Positions 12,749-27,332 of a DNA stretch of 64,000 bases are shown here, in pieces. Below the pieces are notes generated by a model. It was given only the letters and a program-made list of their open reading frames with translations. It did no database searches and was not told where the DNA came from. The stretch is from Pseudomonas syringae (GTDB lineage: Bacteria > Pseudomonadota > Gammaproteobacteria > Pseudomonadales > Pseudomonadaceae): contig NZ_WKCB01000018.1 of the NCBI RefSeq assembly GCF_021606685.1, forward strand, positions 1 through 64,000. Direction: 5' to 3'. Numbering within the stretch: position 1 is the first letter of the stretch; each line of letters begins with the position of its first letter. Both the position numbers and the translations under genes were made by a program.

Positions 12749-14211
12749 TGTCTCTGAGCCTGAACAAGATTTTTGCCCATGCCGGTCGCGATCTGTTGAT
12801 CCGTGAGTTGAGCCTGGACAGCCGCGCTGTACGCGCCGGTGACCTGTTCCTGGCGGTGCCTGGCGGTAAGTACGACGGCCGTGCGCACATTGCCGATGCA
12901 CTGCAACGCGGTGCGGCCGCCGTGGCCTATGAAGTGGAATGCGCCACCGTGTTGCCGATCACCGACGTGCCGCTGATTCCGGTCAAAGGCTTGGCCAAGC
13001 AGCTGTCGGATATCGCCGGGCGCTTCTACGGCGACCCGAGCCGCCACCTCAACCTGGTCGGCGTCACCGGCACCAACGGCAAAACCAGCGTGACCCAACT
13101 GGTCGCGCAAGCGCTTGACCTGTTGGGCCAGCACTGCGGCATCGTCGGCACCCTGGGCACCGGTTTTTATGGCGCGCTGCAAAGCGGCCTGCACACCACG
13201 CCCAACCCGATCGCCGTGCAAGCGACCCTGGCCGACCTGAAAAAGGCCGGTGCCAAGGCGGTTGCCATGGAAGTCTCGTCCCACGGCCTGGACCAGGGTC
13301 GCGTGAGCGCGCTGGCGTTTGATGTGGCGGTGATGACCAACCTGTCCCGCGACCATCTCGACTACCACGGCACTATGGAGGCGTACGCCGCCGCCAAGGC
13401 CAAGCTGTTTGCCTGGAATGACCTCAAGTGCCGCGTGGTGAACCTGGACGATGAGTTCGGCCGCGAACTGGCTGCCCAGGACAGCGAAGCGCGCCTGATC
13501 AGCTATAGCCTCAAGGATCCCAGCGCTTACCTGTATTGCCGCGAAGCCCAATTCAATGATGAGGGCGTGCGCGCCACGCTGGTTACGCCGCAGGGCGAAC
13601 ACCATGTGCGCAGCACCTTGCTGGGGCGTTTCAACCTGAGCAACGTGCTGGCGGCCATCGGCGCTTTGCTCGGCCTGGATTACGCCCTCGATGAAATCCT
13701 GCGCGTGCTGCCCAAGCTCGAAGGCCCGGCCGGGCGCATGCAGCGCCTGGGTGGCGGCACGCAACCGCTGGTGGTGGTCGACTATGCCCACACGCCGGAT
13801 GCCCTGGAAAAAGTCCTCGAAGCCTTGCGCCCTCATGCCAAGGGCAAACTGCTGTGCCTGTTCGGCTGTGGCGGCGATCGCGATCGCGGCAAGCGCCCGC
13901 TGATGGCCGAGATTGTCGAGCGGCTGGCCGATGGTGTGCTGGTGACCGACGACAACCCGCGCAGCGAAGACCCGAGTCAGATTTTCGACGACATCCGCGC
14001 GGGCTTCAAAGACGTGTCCAAGGCCACCTTCGTGACCGGTCGCGGTGCTGCGATTGCGCAACTGATCGCCAGCGCCAGTGCTGACGACGTGGTGGTGCTG
14101 GCCGGCAAAGGCCACGAGGACTACCAGGAAATCAACGGCGAACGGCATGCCTTCTCCGACCTGGTCGAGGCCGATCACGCCCTGACCGCCTGGGAGGTCG
14201 CGCATGCTTAA
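12748..14211 (+). CDS. murE: UDP-MurNAc-L-Ala-D-Glu:meso-diaminopimelate ligase
   Basis: MurE adds meso-diaminopimelate to the peptidoglycan precursor in the cytoplasm. The 487-residue protein has the ATP-binding GVTGTNGKTSVTQ loop (about residues 107-119) and the DDNPRSEDP motif near residue 405. The DNPR sequence is the known marker of DAP-adding rather than lysine-adding MurE. It overlaps ftsI at its start and murF at its end. Confidence 0.96.
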
Positions 14212-15574
14212 AACGATGAAATTCAGCGAACTGACCCAGGCCCTGTCGGCCCGCGTACTGTCGAGCGATTGCAGCTTTGATGGCGTCAGTATCGACAGCC
14301 GCAACATCCAGACAGGTCAATTGTTCGTTGCGCTGGCCGGCCCGCGTTTTGACGGCCATGACTACCTGAATGACGTAGCCGCCAAAGGCGCCGTAGGTGC
14401 GTTGGTGCAGCGCGAAGTCGCGGACTCCACCCTGCCGCAATTGCTGGTCGCCGATACGCGTCTGGCCCTGGGCCAACTCGGCGCGCTCAACCGCGCCGCG
14501 TTTGATAAGCCCGTGGCGGCCATCACCGGCTCCAGCGGCAAGACCACGGTCAAGGAACTGCTCGCCGGCATCCTGCGCACGCGCGGGCCGGTGCTGGCTA
14601 CCCGTGGCAACCTGAACAATGATTTCGGCGCTCCGCTGACCTTGCTCGAACTGGCCCCGGAACACACCGCCGCCGTGATCGAACTGGGTGCTTCGCGTAT
14701 TGGCGAGATCGCCTACACCGTGGCGCTGACCAAGCCCCACGTCGCGATCATCAACAACGCCGGCACTGCCCATGTGGGTGAGTTCGGCGGCCCGGAGAAA
14801 ATCGTCGAAGCCAAGGGCGAAATCCTCGAAGGCCTCGATGCCTCGGGCACTGCGGTATTGAATCTGGACGACAAGGCTTTCGAAACCTGGCGCGTACGCG
14901 CTGCCGGGCGCAAGGTGCTGACGTTTGCCGTGCTGAATGCGGCGGCGGATTTCCATGCGACCGACATCACGGTCGACGCCCGAGGCTGCCCGTCCTTTAC
15001 CTTGCATACCCCGCAAGGCAGCGAGCATGTGCAGCTGAACCTGTTGGGCAACCATAACGTCGCCAACGCCTTGGCCGCCGCCGCTGCCGCGTACGCCTTG
15101 GGTGTGTCGCTGTTCGGCATTGCCACCGGGCTGGGCGCAGTGCAGCCGGTCAAGGGCCGCACGGTGGCGCAGTTGGCGAGCAACGGCATGCGGGTGATCG
15201 ACGACACCTACAACGCCAACCCGTCCTCGATCAATGCGGCGGTTGACCTGCTCAAGAGCTTTGCCGGGCGCAAGGTGCTGGTACTGGGTGATATCGGCGA
15301 GCTGGGCGACTGGGCTGAACAAGGCCATCGCGAAGTCGGCGCCTATGCCAGCGGCAAAGTCGACGCGCTTTACGCCGTTGGCCCGAACATGGCTCACGCC
15401 GTCGATGCCTTTGGCCTCGGCGCGCGGCATTTTGCAACCCAGGCCGAGCTGATCCAGGCGCTGGGCGTGGCTGAACACGATAAAAACACAACCATTTTGA
15501 TCAAGGGATCGCGCAGCGCGGTGATGGAAAACGTCGTCGCGGCCTTGTGTGGCTCAAGTACGGAGAAACATTAA
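14204..15574 (+). CDS. murF: UDP-MurNAc-tripeptide:D-Ala-D-Ala ligase
   Basis: MurF attaches D-Ala-D-Ala to complete the UDP-MurNAc-pentapeptide. The 456-residue protein has the Mur ligase P-loop [16 protein letters not shown] at about residue 105 and a typical three-domain Mur ligase length. The start overlaps murE by 8 bp; a second in-frame ATG lies four codons in. The TAA stop overlaps the mraY ATG by one base. Confidence 0.95.
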   Translation: MLKTMKFSELTQALSARVLSSDCSFDGVSIDSRNIQTGQLFVALAGPRFDGHDYLNDVAAKGAVGALVQREVADSTLPQLLVADTRLALGQLGALNRAAFDKPVAAITGSSGKTTVKELLAGILRTRGPVLATRGNLNNDFGAPLTLLELAPEHTAAVIELGASRIGEIAYTVALTKPHVAIINNAGTAHVGEFGGPEKIVEAKGEILEGLDASGTAVLNLDDKAFETWRVRAAGRKVLTFAVLNAAADFHATDITVDARGCPSFTLHTPQGSEHVQLNLLGNHNVANALAAAAAAYALGVSLFGIATGLGAVQPVKGRTVAQLASNGMRVIDDTYNANPSSINAAVDLLKSFAGRKVLVLGDIGELGDWAEQGHREVGAYASGKVDALYAVGPNMAHAVDAFGLGARHFATQAELIQALGVAEHDKNTTILIKGSRSAVMENVVAALCGSSTEKH

Positions 15575-16656
15575 TGCTGCTGCTGCTGGCTGAGTATCTG
15601 CAACAGTTCCACAAAGGCTTCGCGGTCTTTCAGTACCTGACCCTGCGCGGGATCCTGGGTGTGCTGACCGCGCTGTCTCTGTCGCTGTTTTTGGGGCCGT
15701 GGATGATCCGCACCCTGCAGAACCTGCAAATTGGTCAATCGGTCCGTAACGACGGCCCGCAGTCGCACCTGTCCAAATCCGGCACTCCGACCATGGGCGG
15801 TGCGCTGATCCTGTCGTCCATCGGCATCAGCACCTTGTTGTGGGCCGACCTGCACAACCGCTACGTATGGGTGGTGTTGTTGGTGACCTTGCTGTTCGGC
15901 GCCATCGGCTGGGTCGATGACTACCGCAAAGTGATCGAGAAGAACTCCAAGGGGCTGCCAAGCCGCTGGAAGTATTTCTGGCAGTCGGTGTTCGGCCTCG
16001 GCGCTGCAATTTTCCTGTTCATGACGGCGCCAAGCGCGGTTGAAACCACCCTAATCATCCCGATGCTCAAGGATGCCAGCATTCCACTGGGCGTTGGTTT
16101 CGTGGTGCTGACCTACTTCGTGATCGTCGGCTCCAGCAACGCGGTGAACCTGACCGACGGCCTCGACGGCCTGGCGATCATGCCGACGGTGATGGTGGGC
16201 GGCGCGCTCGGCATCTTCTGCTACCTGTCGGGTAACGTGAAATTCGCCGAATACCTGCTGATCCCGTACGTACCGGGCGCGGGCGAGTTGATCGTGTTCT
16301 GCGGCGCATTGATCGGTGCCGGCCTGGGGTTCCTGTGGTTCAACACCTACCCGGCACAAGTCTTCATGGGCGACGTCGGCGCACTGGCGCTGGGCGCGGC
16401 CCTGGGCACCATCGCGGTGATCGTTCGCCAGGAAATCGTGCTGTTCATCATGGGCGGTGTGTTCGTGATGGAAACCCTGTCGGTGGTCATCCAGGTGGCT
16501 TCCTTCAAATTGACCGGGCGCCGCGTGTTCCGCATGGCGCCGATTCACCACCACTTTGAACTCAAGGGCTGGCCTGAGCCACGCGTGATCGTCCGTTTCT
16601 GGATCATCACCGTGATTCTGGTACTGGTCGGCCTTGCCACCCTGAAACTGAGGTAG
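15574..16656 (+). CDS. mraY: Phospho-MurNAc-pentapeptide translocase MraY
   Basis: MraY makes lipid I by moving phospho-MurNAc-pentapeptide onto undecaprenyl phosphate in the inner membrane. The 360-residue protein is polytopic, with about ten hydrophobic segments. It carries the family motifs TPTMGG, the double-Asp site around [18 protein letters not shown] and the C-terminal HHHFELKG loop. The start sits on the murF stop (TAATG), so upstream in-frame starts inside murF are unlikely. Confidence 0.96.
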   Translation: MLLLLAEYLQQFHKGFAVFQYLTLRGILGVLTALSLSLFLGPWMIRTLQNLQIGQSVRNDGPQSHLSKSGTPTMGGALILSSIGISTLLWADLHNRYVWVVLLVTLLFGAIGWVDDYRKVIEKNSKGLPSRWKYFWQSVFGLGAAIFLFMTAPSAVETTLIIPMLKDASIPLGVGFVVLTYFVIVGSSNAVNLTDGLDGLAIMPTVMVGGALGIFCYLSGNVKFAEYLLIPYVPGAGELIVFCGALIGAGLGFLWFNTYPAQVFMGDVGALALGAALGTIAVIVRQEIVLFIMGGVFVMETLSVVIQVASFKLTGRRVFRMAPIHHHFELKGWPEPRVIVRFWIITVILVLVGLATLKLR

Positions 16657-16662
16657 AAACGA

Positions 16663-18009
16663 GTGTCCCTGATCGCTTCAGACCACTTCCGCATCGTTGT
16701 CGGCCTCGGCAAGAGCGGCATGTCCCTGGTTCGCTTCCTGGCGAACCGGGGCAAGCCGCTTGCCGTGGCCGATACGCGGGAAAATCCACCGGAGCTGGTC
16801 ACGCTGCGCCGTGACTACCCGCACGTGGAAGTGCGTTGTGGCGAGCTGGATGTCGAGTTTCTGTGCCGTGCCGATGAGCTCTACGTGAGCCCAGGCCTGG
16901 CCCTGGCGACACCGGCCCTGCAAGCGGCGGCGGCCCGTGGCGTGAAGCTGTCCGGCGATATCGACCTGTTCGCGCGTAACGCGCAGGCGCCGATCGTGGC
17001 CATCAGCGGTTCCAACGCAAAAAGCACCGTGACCACCCTGGTCGGCGAAATGGCGGCTGCGGCCGGCAAACGCGTGGCGGTGGGCGGCAACCTTGGCACC
17101 CCGGCGCTGGACCTGCTCAGCGACGACGTCGAGCTGTACGTGATGGAGTTGTCGAGTTTCCAACTGGAAACCACCCACGACCTCGGCGCCGAAGTGGCCA
17201 CCGTGTTGAACGTCAGTGAAGACCACATGGACCGCTACAGCGGCCTGCCGGCGTACCACCTGGCCAAGCACAGGATCTTCCGCGGCGCCCGGCAGGTGGT
17301 GGTCAACCGTCAGGATGCCCTGAGCCGTCCGTTGATGGGTGAGGGCCTGCCGTGCTGGACCTTTGGCCTGGGCAAACCGGACTTCAAAGGCTTCGGCATT
17401 CGTGAAGAGAACGGCGAGAAATACCTGGCCTTCGAATTCCAGAACCTGATGCCGGTGCGCGAGCTGAAAATCCGTGGCGCGCATAACCAGTCCAATGCCC
17501 TGGCGGCCCTGGCCCTCGGGCACGCGGTGGGCTTGCCGTTCGACGCCATGCTGTCGGCCCTGCGTAGCTTCGGCGGCCTTGAGCATCGCTGCCAATGGGT
17601 GCGCGACCTGAACGGCGTCAGCTATTACAACGATTCCAAGGCCACCAACGTCGGTGCCGCCCTGGCCGCCATCGAAGGCCTGGGCGCCGATATCGACGGC
17701 AAGCTGGTACTGATCGCCGGTGGCGACGGCAAGGGTGCCGACTTCAAAGACCTCAAAGGCCCAGTGGCTGCGCATTGTCGCGCCGTGGTGCTGATGGGCC
17801 GCGACGCCGACCTGATCGCCGCCGCCCTCGGTGATGCCGTGCCGCAAGTACGTGCCACGTCCCTGGACGATGCGATTGCCCAGTGCAAAGCCCTGGCCCA
17901 GCCCGGTGATGCCGTGCTGCTGTCGCCGGCGTGCGCCAGCTTCGACATGTTCAAGCACTACGAGGAGCGCGGCCAGCTGTTCGCCAGCGCCGTGGAGGGC
18001 TTGGCATGA
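16663..18009 (+). CDS. murD: UDP-MurNAc-L-Ala:D-Glu ligase
   Basis: MurD adds D-glutamate to UDP-MurNAc-L-Ala. The 448-residue protein begins with a Rossmann-like domain (IVVGLGKSGMS). The ATP loop is AISGSNAKSTVTTL near residue 118, a form common in pseudomonad MurD rather than the GTNGKS of other Mur ligases. YYNDSKATN follows further on. It starts with GTG six bases after mraY and overlaps ftsW by 4 bp. Confidence 0.95.
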   Translation: MSLIASDHFRIVVGLGKSGMSLVRFLANRGKPLAVADTRENPPELVTLRRDYPHVEVRCGELDVEFLCRADELYVSPGLALATPALQAAAARGVKLSGDIDLFARNAQAPIVAISGSNAKSTVTTLVGEMAAAAGKRVAVGGNLGTPALDLLSDDVELYVMELSSFQLETTHDLGAEVATVLNVSEDHMDRYSGLPAYHLAKHRIFRGARQVVVNRQDALSRPLMGEGLPCWTFGLGKPDFKGFGIREENGEKYLAFEFQNLMPVRELKIRGAHNQSNALAALALGHAVGLPFDAMLSALRSFGGLEHRCQWVRDLNGVSYYNDSKATNVGAALAAIEGLGADIDGKLVLIAGGDGKGADFKDLKGPVAAHCRAVVLMGRDADLIAAALGDAVPQVRATSLDDAIAQCKALAQPGDAVLLSPACASFDMFKHYEERGQLFASAVEGLA

Positions 18010-19229
18010 ACATCAACTTGAGAAATATCATCAAGCCGTACCCGTCGCCGATCATCACCGGGCGCGGTATCGATTTGGATTTCCCGATGCTCGCCGGTTG
18101 CCTGGCGCTGCTGGGCCTGGGCCTGGTGATGATCACGTCGGCGTCCTCCGAAGTGGCCGCCGTGCAGTCGGGCAACACCCTGTACATGATGATCCGCCAC
18201 CTGGTGTACCTGGTGATCGGCCTGGGCGCGTGCATCGTGACCATGATGATCCCCATCGCCACGTGGCAACGCCTGGGTTGGCTGATGCTGATCGGGGCCT
18301 TTGGCTTGCTGATCATGGTGATCCTGCCCGGCATCGGCCGCGAGGTGAACGGTTCGATGCGCTGGATCGGCTTCGGCGCGTTCAACGTGCAGCCTTCGGA
18401 AATCGCCAAGGTCTTCGTGGTGATCTACCTCGCGGGCTACCTGGTGCGCCGCCAGAAAGAAGTGCGCGAAAGCTGGATGGGCTTCTTCAAACCCTTCATC
18501 GTGCTGCTGCCGATGGCCGGCCTGCTGCTGATGGAGCCGGACTTCGGTGCCACCGTGGTGATGATGGGCGCGGCGGCGGCGATGCTGTTCCTCGGCGGCG
18601 TCGGCCTGTTCCGCTTCACCTTGATGGTGGTGCTGGCGGTGGCTGCCGTGACCATCCTGGTGCAGGCGCAACCCTACCGGATGGCGCGTCTGATCACCTT
18701 TACCGACCCGTGGTCCGACCAGTTCGGCTCCGGCTACCAACTGACTCAGGCATTGATCGCCTTCGGTCGCGGTGAGTGGCTGGGCGTAGGCCTGGGCAAC
18801 AGCGTGCAGAAACAGTTCTACCTGCCGGAAGCGCACACCGACTTCGTGTTCTCGGTACTCGCCGAAGAACTGGGCGTGGTCGGCTCGCTGTGCACCGTCG
18901 CACTGTTCGTATTCGTGTGCGTGCGCGGCATGTACATCGGCTTGTGGGCCGAGAAGGCTAAACAGTATTTCGCCGCCTATGTGGCGTACGGCTTGTCGTT
19001 CCTGTGGATCGGCCAGTTCCTGATCAATATCGGCGTGAACGTCGGCCTGCTGCCGACCAAGGGCCTGACCTTGCCGTTCCTCAGTTACGGCGGCAGTTCG
19101 TTGGTGATTTGCTGCGCGTGCCTGGGCTTGTTGCTGCGCATCGAGTGGGAGAGTCGAACCCACTTGGGCAGCGAAGAGATGGAGTTCAGCGAAAGCGACT
19201 TTGCCGAGGAGCCGACCCATGGGCGCTAA
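18006..19229 (+). CDS. ftsW: SEDS glycosyltransferase FtsW
   Basis: FtsW polymerises lipid II into glycan strands at the septum together with FtsI. The 407-residue membrane protein has about ten transmembrane segments and the SEDS signatures GREVNGSMRWI, QPSEIAK and the C-terminal LPFLSYGGSS. The start is the ATG of the ATGA overlap with murD. The last 11 bp overlap the start of murG. Confidence 0.95.
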   Translation: MNINLRNIIKPYPSPIITGRGIDLDFPMLAGCLALLGLGLVMITSASSEVAAVQSGNTLYMMIRHLVYLVIGLGACIVTMMIPIATWQRLGWLMLIGAFGLLIMVILPGIGREVNGSMRWIGFGAFNVQPSEIAKVFVVIYLAGYLVRRQKEVRESWMGFFKPFIVLLPMAGLLLMEPDFGATVVMMGAAAAMLFLGGVGLFRFTLMVVLAVAAVTILVQAQPYRMARLITFTDPWSDQFGSGYQLTQALIAFGRGEWLGVGLGNSVQKQFYLPEAHTDFVFSVLAEELGVVGSLCTVALFVFVCVRGMYIGLWAEKAKQYFAAYVAYGLSFLWIGQFLINIGVNVGLLPTKGLTLPFLSYGGSSLVICCACLGLLLRIEWESRTHLGSEEMEFSESDFAEEPTHGR

Positions 19230-20281
19230 TGTGCTGATCATGGCGGGCGGCACCGGGGGCCATGTGTTCCCGGCCCTGGCGTGTGCGCGCGAATTCCAGA
19301 ACCGTGGCTACAGCGTGCACTGGTTGGGTACCCCGCGCGGTATCGAAAACGAGTTGGTGCCGAATGCCGGTTTGCCGTTGCATTTGATCAACGTCACGGG
19401 CTTGCGCGGCAAGGGCAAATTGTCCCTGCTCAAGGCGCCGTTCGTGTTGCTTAAAGCCGTGTGGCAGGCGCGCAAGGTGATCCGTGAATTGAAGCCCGTG
19501 TGCGTGCTCGGCTTTGGCGGTTATGTGACCGGCCCAGGCGGCGTTGCTGCCAGGTTGGCCGGTGTGCCGGTGATCGTGCATGAGCAGAACGCCGTTGCCG
19601 GTACCGCCAACCGTTTGCTGGTGCCCCTGGCGGCGCGTGTGTGCGAGGCGTTCCCGAATACCTTCGGTGCGTCGGACAAACGCCGCACCACCGGCAACCC
19701 GGTGCGCACCGAGCTGTTTATGGACATCGCACGCCAAGCGCTGGCTGGGCGCAAGGCGCACCTGCTGATCCTGGGCGGAAGCCTGGGCGCCGAGCCGTTG
19801 AACAAATTGCTGCCGGAAGCGGTGGCGCAACTGCCTGTGGAGTTGCGCCCGGAGATCTTCCACCAGGCTGGCAAGAATCACGATGAAGTGACCGCCACAC
19901 GCTACCGCGAGGCTGGGGTCGAGGCGAATGTGCAGCCCTTCATCAAAGACATGGCCCATGCCTATGGCTGGGCCGACCTGGTGGTCTGCCGCGCTGGTGC
20001 GCTGACCGTCAGTGAACTGGCCGCCGCCGGTCTGCCGTCCTTGCTGGTGCCTTTGCCCCATGCGATCGACGATCACCAGACCCGCAACGCCGAATATTTG
20101 GCCGGGGAGGGCGCTGCCTTCCTGCTGCCGCAAAGAACGACTGGCGCCGCCGATTTGGCCGCACGCCTGACCGAGGTTTTGATGCAACCGGAACGACTCA
20201 ACAGCATGGCGAGCACCGCAAGCCGCCTGGCCAAACCTGACGCAACCCGCACCGTGGTCGATATCTGCCTGGAGGTGGCCC

Positions 20282-20289
<8 letters not shown>
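19219..20289 (+). CDS. murG: Lipid II synthase MurG
   Basis: MurG transfers GlcNAc from UDP-GlcNAc to lipid I on the inner face of the membrane. The 356-residue GT-B enzyme has the N-terminal [12 protein letters not shown] loop, a second glycine-rich loop ILGGSLGA, and the UDP-GlcNAc site around [18 protein letters not shown] start at MGANVLIM; six extra upstream codons lie in the ftsW tail and are not typical. It overlaps murC by 8 bp. Confidence 0.95.
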
Positions 20290-22680
<2,391 letters not shown>

Positions 22681-22684
22681 GCAC

Positions 22685-23554
22685 ATGAAAGGCGCATCGC
22701 TTCGTCATCAGCCCCCACAAGCACCCGGCCGCAAGCCGGTGCCACGGGGTGCCAGCCGAATGGTGGCTAAAGAGCCGATGTCAGCGCGCCTGCCGAAAGC
22801 CAATTTTGGTTTTATCAAGGCGCTGTTCTGGCCGGTGCTGCTGGTGGTGTTGGGCTTTGGCACTTACGAGGGTGCACAGCGTCTATTGCCGTACGCCGAC
22901 CGGCCGATCACCAAGATCAGCGTGCAAGGCGACCTGAGCTATATCAGCCAGCAAGCGGTGCAGCAGCGTATCGGCCCGTTCCTGGCCGCGAGCTTCTTCA
23001 CCATCGACCTGGCGGGTATGCGCGCAGAGCTGGAACAGATGCCGTGGATCGCCCACGCCGAAGTCCGCCGTGTATGGCCGGACCAGGTGACGATCCGCCT
23101 GGAAGAACAACTGCCTGTGGCCCGATGGGGTGACGAGGCGCTGTTGAACAACCAGGGTCAGGCGTTCACCCCGCGTGAACTGGCCAACTACGAGCACCTG
23201 CCGCAGTTGTTCGGGCCACAGCGGGCGCAACAGCAAGTGATGCAGCAGTACCAGGCCTTGAGCCAGATGCTGCGGCCACTGGGCTTCTCCATTGCACGCC
23301 TGGAACTGCGTGAACGGGGTAGCTGGTTTTTGACGACCGGGGCAGGCAGTTCCGGCCCAGGCATCCAGTTGTTGCTGGGACGCGACCGCTTGGTGGAAAA
23401 GATGCGCCGCTTTATCGCCATCTATGACAAGACCTTGAAAGAACAGATTACGAACATTGCGAGCGTCGACCTGCGTTACGCCAACGGCCTTGCCGTCGGC
23501 TGGCGTGAACCGGCTGCGCCCACGGCAGCGCAACCCGCTGTCGCGAAGAATTAA
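22685..23554 (+). CDS. ftsQ: Cell division protein FtsQ
   Basis: FtsQ is the periplasmic scaffold of the FtsQLB complex. The 289-residue protein has a basic cytoplasmic tail of about 40 residues, one transmembrane helix (about 45-65), a POTRA domain ([16 protein letters not shown] at its start) and a beta domain. I begin at MKGASLRH just after the ddlB stop. Upstream starts lie inside ddlB and are rejected. Confidence 0.94.
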   Translation: MKGASLRHQPPQAPGRKPVPRGASRMVAKEPMSARLPKANFGFIKALFWPVLLVVLGFGTYEGAQRLLPYADRPITKISVQGDLSYISQQAVQQRIGPFLAASFFTIDLAGMRAELEQMPWIAHAEVRRVWPDQVTIRLEEQLPVARWGDEALLNNQGQAFTPRELANYEHLPQLFGPQRAQQQVMQQYQALSQMLRPLGFSIARLELRERGSWFLTTGAGSSGPGIQLLLGRDRLVEKMRRFIAIYDKTLKEQITNIASVDLRYANGLAVGWREPAAPTAAQPAVAKN

Positions 23555-23569
23555 GAAGAGGCAGGACCC

Positions 23570-24832
23570 ATGGCAAACGTGCAAAGCGGCAAAATGATCG
23601 TCGGTCTCGATATCGGCACCTCCAAGGTGGTGGCGCTGGTGGGCGAGGTCGGGGAAGACGGCACGATCGAAATCGTCGGTATTGGCACGCATCCGTCCCG
23701 GGGCCTCAAGAAGGGCGTGGTGGTGAACATCGAGTCCACCGTGCAATCGATCCAGCGCGCTATTGAAGAAGCGCAGCTGATGGCCGGTTGCCGGATCCAC
23801 TCGGCGTTCGTCGGCGTGGCGGGTAACCATATCCGCAGCCTGAACTCCCACGGCATCGTGGCGATCCGCGACCGCGAAGTCAGCTCGGCCGACCTTGAGC
23901 GCGTCCTCGACGCCGCCCAGGCCGTGGCGATCCCGGCTGACCAGCGCGTGCTGCACACCCTGCCGCAGGACTACGTAATCGATAACCAGGAAGGCGTTCG
24001 TGAGCCCCTGGGCATGTCGGGCGTGCGTCTGGAAGCCAAGGTCCACGTGGTGACCTGCGCCGTCAACGCTGCACAGAACATTGAAAAATGCGTACGCCGC
24101 TGCGGCCTCGAAATCGACGACATCATTCTTGAGCAGTTGGCGTCGGCCTACTCGGTACTGACCGACGACGAAAAAGAACTGGGCGTGTGCCTGGTCGACA
24201 TCGGCGGCGGCACCACCGACATCGCGATTTTCACCGAAGGTGCGATCCGTCACACCGCTGTGATCCCGATTGCCGGCGACCAGGTCACCAACGACATCGC
24301 CATGGCGCTGCGTACACCGACCCAGTACGCCGAAGAAATCAAGATCCGCTACGCCTGTGCCCTGGCCAAGCTGGCCGGTGCCGGTGAAACCATCAAAGTG
24401 CCAAGCGTCGGCGACCGTCCACCGCGCGAACTGTCGCGCCAGGCCCTGGCCGAAGTGGTCGAGCCACGCTACGACGAGCTGTTCACCCTGATCCAGGCTG
24501 AACTGCGCCGCAGCGGCTACGAAGATTTGATCCCGGCCGGCATCGTGCTGACCGGTGGCACCTCGAAGATGGAAGGCGCGGTCGAACTGGCCGAGGAAAT
24601 CTTCCACATGCCGGTCCGCCTGGGCGTGCCCCATGGCGTCAAAGGCCTGGGCGACGTGGTGCGTAACCCGATTTATTCCACCGGTGTGGGCTTGCTGTTG
24701 TACGGGCTGCAAAAGCAGACCGACGGCATTTCCCTGTCGGGCCCGAGCAACCGTGACAGCTACCGCAGCGACGACGAGGCGAAAGCGCCGTTGTTCGAGC
24801 GCTTGCAGGCTTGGGTCAAAGGCAATTTCTAA
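23570..24832 (+). CDS. ftsA: Cell division protein FtsA
   Basis: FtsA is the actin-like ATPase that ties FtsZ filaments to the membrane. The 420-residue protein has the actin-fold phosphate loop [10 protein letters not shown], a second loop [13 protein letters not shown] near residue 208 and the adenosine motif [11 protein letters not shown]. Its C-terminal amphipathic helix ([13 protein letters not shown]) is the membrane anchor. A GAAGAGGCAGG ribosome site precedes the ATG. Confidence 0.96.
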   Translation: MANVQSGKMIVGLDIGTSKVVALVGEVGEDGTIEIVGIGTHPSRGLKKGVVVNIESTVQSIQRAIEEAQLMAGCRIHSAFVGVAGNHIRSLNSHGIVAIRDREVSSADLERVLDAAQAVAIPADQRVLHTLPQDYVIDNQEGVREPLGMSGVRLEAKVHVVTCAVNAAQNIEKCVRRCGLEIDDIILEQLASAYSVLTDDEKELGVCLVDIGGGTTDIAIFTEGAIRHTAVIPIAGDQVTNDIAMALRTPTQYAEEIKIRYACALAKLAGAGETIKVPSVGDRPPRELSRQALAEVVEPRYDELFTLIQAELRRSGYEDLIPAGIVLTGGTSKMEGAVELAEEIFHMPVRLGVPHGVKGLGDVVRNPIYSTGVGLLLYGLQKQTDGISLSGPSNRDSYRSDDEAKAPLFERLQAWVKGNF

Positions 24833-24906
24833 AGATTTACCGCTACACCGCAACACAGAAAGAAGCAGTAGGCGAAAAAACTAGAGATAACGAAAGGAGA
24901 GGGAAC

Positions 24907-26112
24907 ATGTTCGAACTCGTAGACAACATCCCCGCCAGCCCGGTCATCAAAGTGATTGGTGTTGGTGGTGGCGGCGGCAACGCTGTCAACCATATGGTCA
25001 AGAGCAACATTGAAGGCGTTGAATTCATCTGCGCCAACACTGATGCCCAGGCGCTGAAAAGCATCGGCGCGCGGACCATCCTGCAATTGGGCACAGCCGT
25101 GACCAAGGGCCTCGGCGCTGGCGCCAATCCGGAAGTCGGCCGTCAAGCCGCCCTGGAAGACCGCGAGCGTATTGCTGAAGTGCTGCAAGGCACCAACATG
25201 GTGTTCATCACCACCGGCATGGGCGGCGGTACCGGTACCGGTGCAGCTCCGATCATTGCCGAAGTGGCCAAGGAAATGGGCATTCTGACAGTTGCTGTCG
25301 TGACGCGTCCGTTCCCGTTCGAAGGTCGCAAGCGCATGCAGATCGCCGACGAAGGCATCCGTCTGCTGTCTGAAAGCGTCGACTCGTTGATCACCATCCC
25401 CAACGAGAAACTGCTGACCATCCTGGGCAAGGACGCCAGCCTGCTGTCCGCATTCGCCAAGGCTGACGATGTACTGGCCGGTGCCGTTCGCGGTATCTCC
25501 GACATCATCAAGCGCCCAGGCATGATCAACGTCGACTTTGCCGACGTACGTACCGTGATGAGCGAAATGGGCATGGCGATGATGGGCACTGGCTGCGCCA
25601 GCGGTCCGAACCGTGCACGCGAAGCCACCGAAGCGGCCATCCGCAACCCGTTGCTGGAAGACGTGAACCTGCAAGGCGCGCGCGGCATCCTGGTGAACAT
25701 CACCGCCGGTCCTGACCTGTCCCTGGGTGAGTACTCCGACGTGGGTAGCATCATCGAAGCGTTCGCTTCCGAGCACGCCATGGTCAAGGTCGGTACCGTT
25801 ATCGATCCAGACATGCGCGACGAGCTGCACGTGACCGTGGTTGCTACCGGCCTGGGCGCGAAAATCGAGAAGCCTGTGAAGGTTATCGACAACACCCTGC
25901 ATAACAGCCAAGCCAGCCACGCCAGCCAAGCGGCTGCTGCTCCAGCGCCTTCGCGCCAGGAACTGCCGTCGGTGAACTACCGTGACCTGGATCGTCCGAC
26001 CGTGATGCGCAACCAGGCTCAGGCCGGTGCTGCGGCGTCCCGTAGCCCGAATCCGCAAGATGATCTGGACTACCTGGACATCCCGGCATTCCTGCGTCGT
26101 CAGGCCGATTAA
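24907..26112 (+). CDS. ftsZ: Cell division GTPase FtsZ
   Basis: FtsZ is the tubulin-like GTPase that builds the division ring. The 401-residue protein has the GTP signature [12 protein letters not shown], the glycine-rich [13 protein letters not shown] start and the conserved C-terminal peptide [14 protein letters not shown], which binds FtsA and ZipA. I start at MFELVDNI, after AAGGAGAGGG. An earlier in-frame ATG lies inside ftsA. The 74-bp gap to ftsA is the longest inside the ftsL-ftsZ run. Confidence 0.97.
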   Translation: MFELVDNIPASPVIKVIGVGGGGGNAVNHMVKSNIEGVEFICANTDAQALKSIGARTILQLGTAVTKGLGAGANPEVGRQAALEDRERIAEVLQGTNMVFITTGMGGGTGTGAAPIIAEVAKEMGILTVAVVTRPFPFEGRKRMQIADEGIRLLSESVDSLITIPNEKLLTILGKDASLLSAFAKADDVLAGAVRGISDIIKRPGMINVDFADVRTVMSEMGMAMMGTGCASGPNRAREATEAAIRNPLLEDVNLQGARGILVNITAGPDLSLGEYSDVGSIIEAFASEHAMVKVGTVIDPDMRDELHVTVVATGLGAKIEKPVKVIDNTLHNSQASHASQAAAAPAPSRQELPSVNYRDLDRPTVMRNQAQAGAAASRSPNPQDDLDYLDIPAFLRRQAD

Positions 26113-26188
26113 TGGAATGTATCAGGGCTATGAAGGTGATTGGTGTTCAGCAAAGGTCTGGTCTGCTATTATCGCCAGCCTTTGTTGA

Positions 26189-27136
<948 letters not shown>

Positions 27137-27161
27137 GTAACAACTCTCTTTCTTTAGTTTT

Positions 27162-27190
27162 AAAAGGCCACCTCAGGGTGGCCTTTTTTT
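27162..27190 (+). terminator. Rho-independent terminator of lpxC
   Basis: The stem AAAAGGCCACC/GGTGGCCTTTT has a short TCAG-type loop and is followed by a run of seven T. It lies 26 bp after the lpxC stop. Confidence 0.92.
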
Positions 27191-27218
27191 ATCTGCCCGA
27201 TTACATAAGGCCGATGAA

Positions 27219-27322
27219 GATCCACTGTGGGAGGGGGCTTGCTCCCGATAGCAATGTGTCAGCTACCCATGCGCTGGCTGGCACACCGCTATCGGGAGCA
27301 AGCCCCCTCCCACAGTTGGATC
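27219..27322. repeat. REPIN (inverted pair of REP sequences)
   Basis: A 34-bp arm starting GATCCACTGTGGGAGG is repeated as an inverted 35-bp arm ending CCTCCCACAGTTGGATC, differing by one inserted base, with about 35 bp between. The core GTGGGAGGGGGCTTGC is the group I REP word described in P. fluorescens SBW25. Such REPINs are mobilised by RAYT transposases encoded elsewhere. It sits between convergent genes, a typical location. Confidence 0.88.
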
Positions 27323-27332
27323 TGATTCAACA

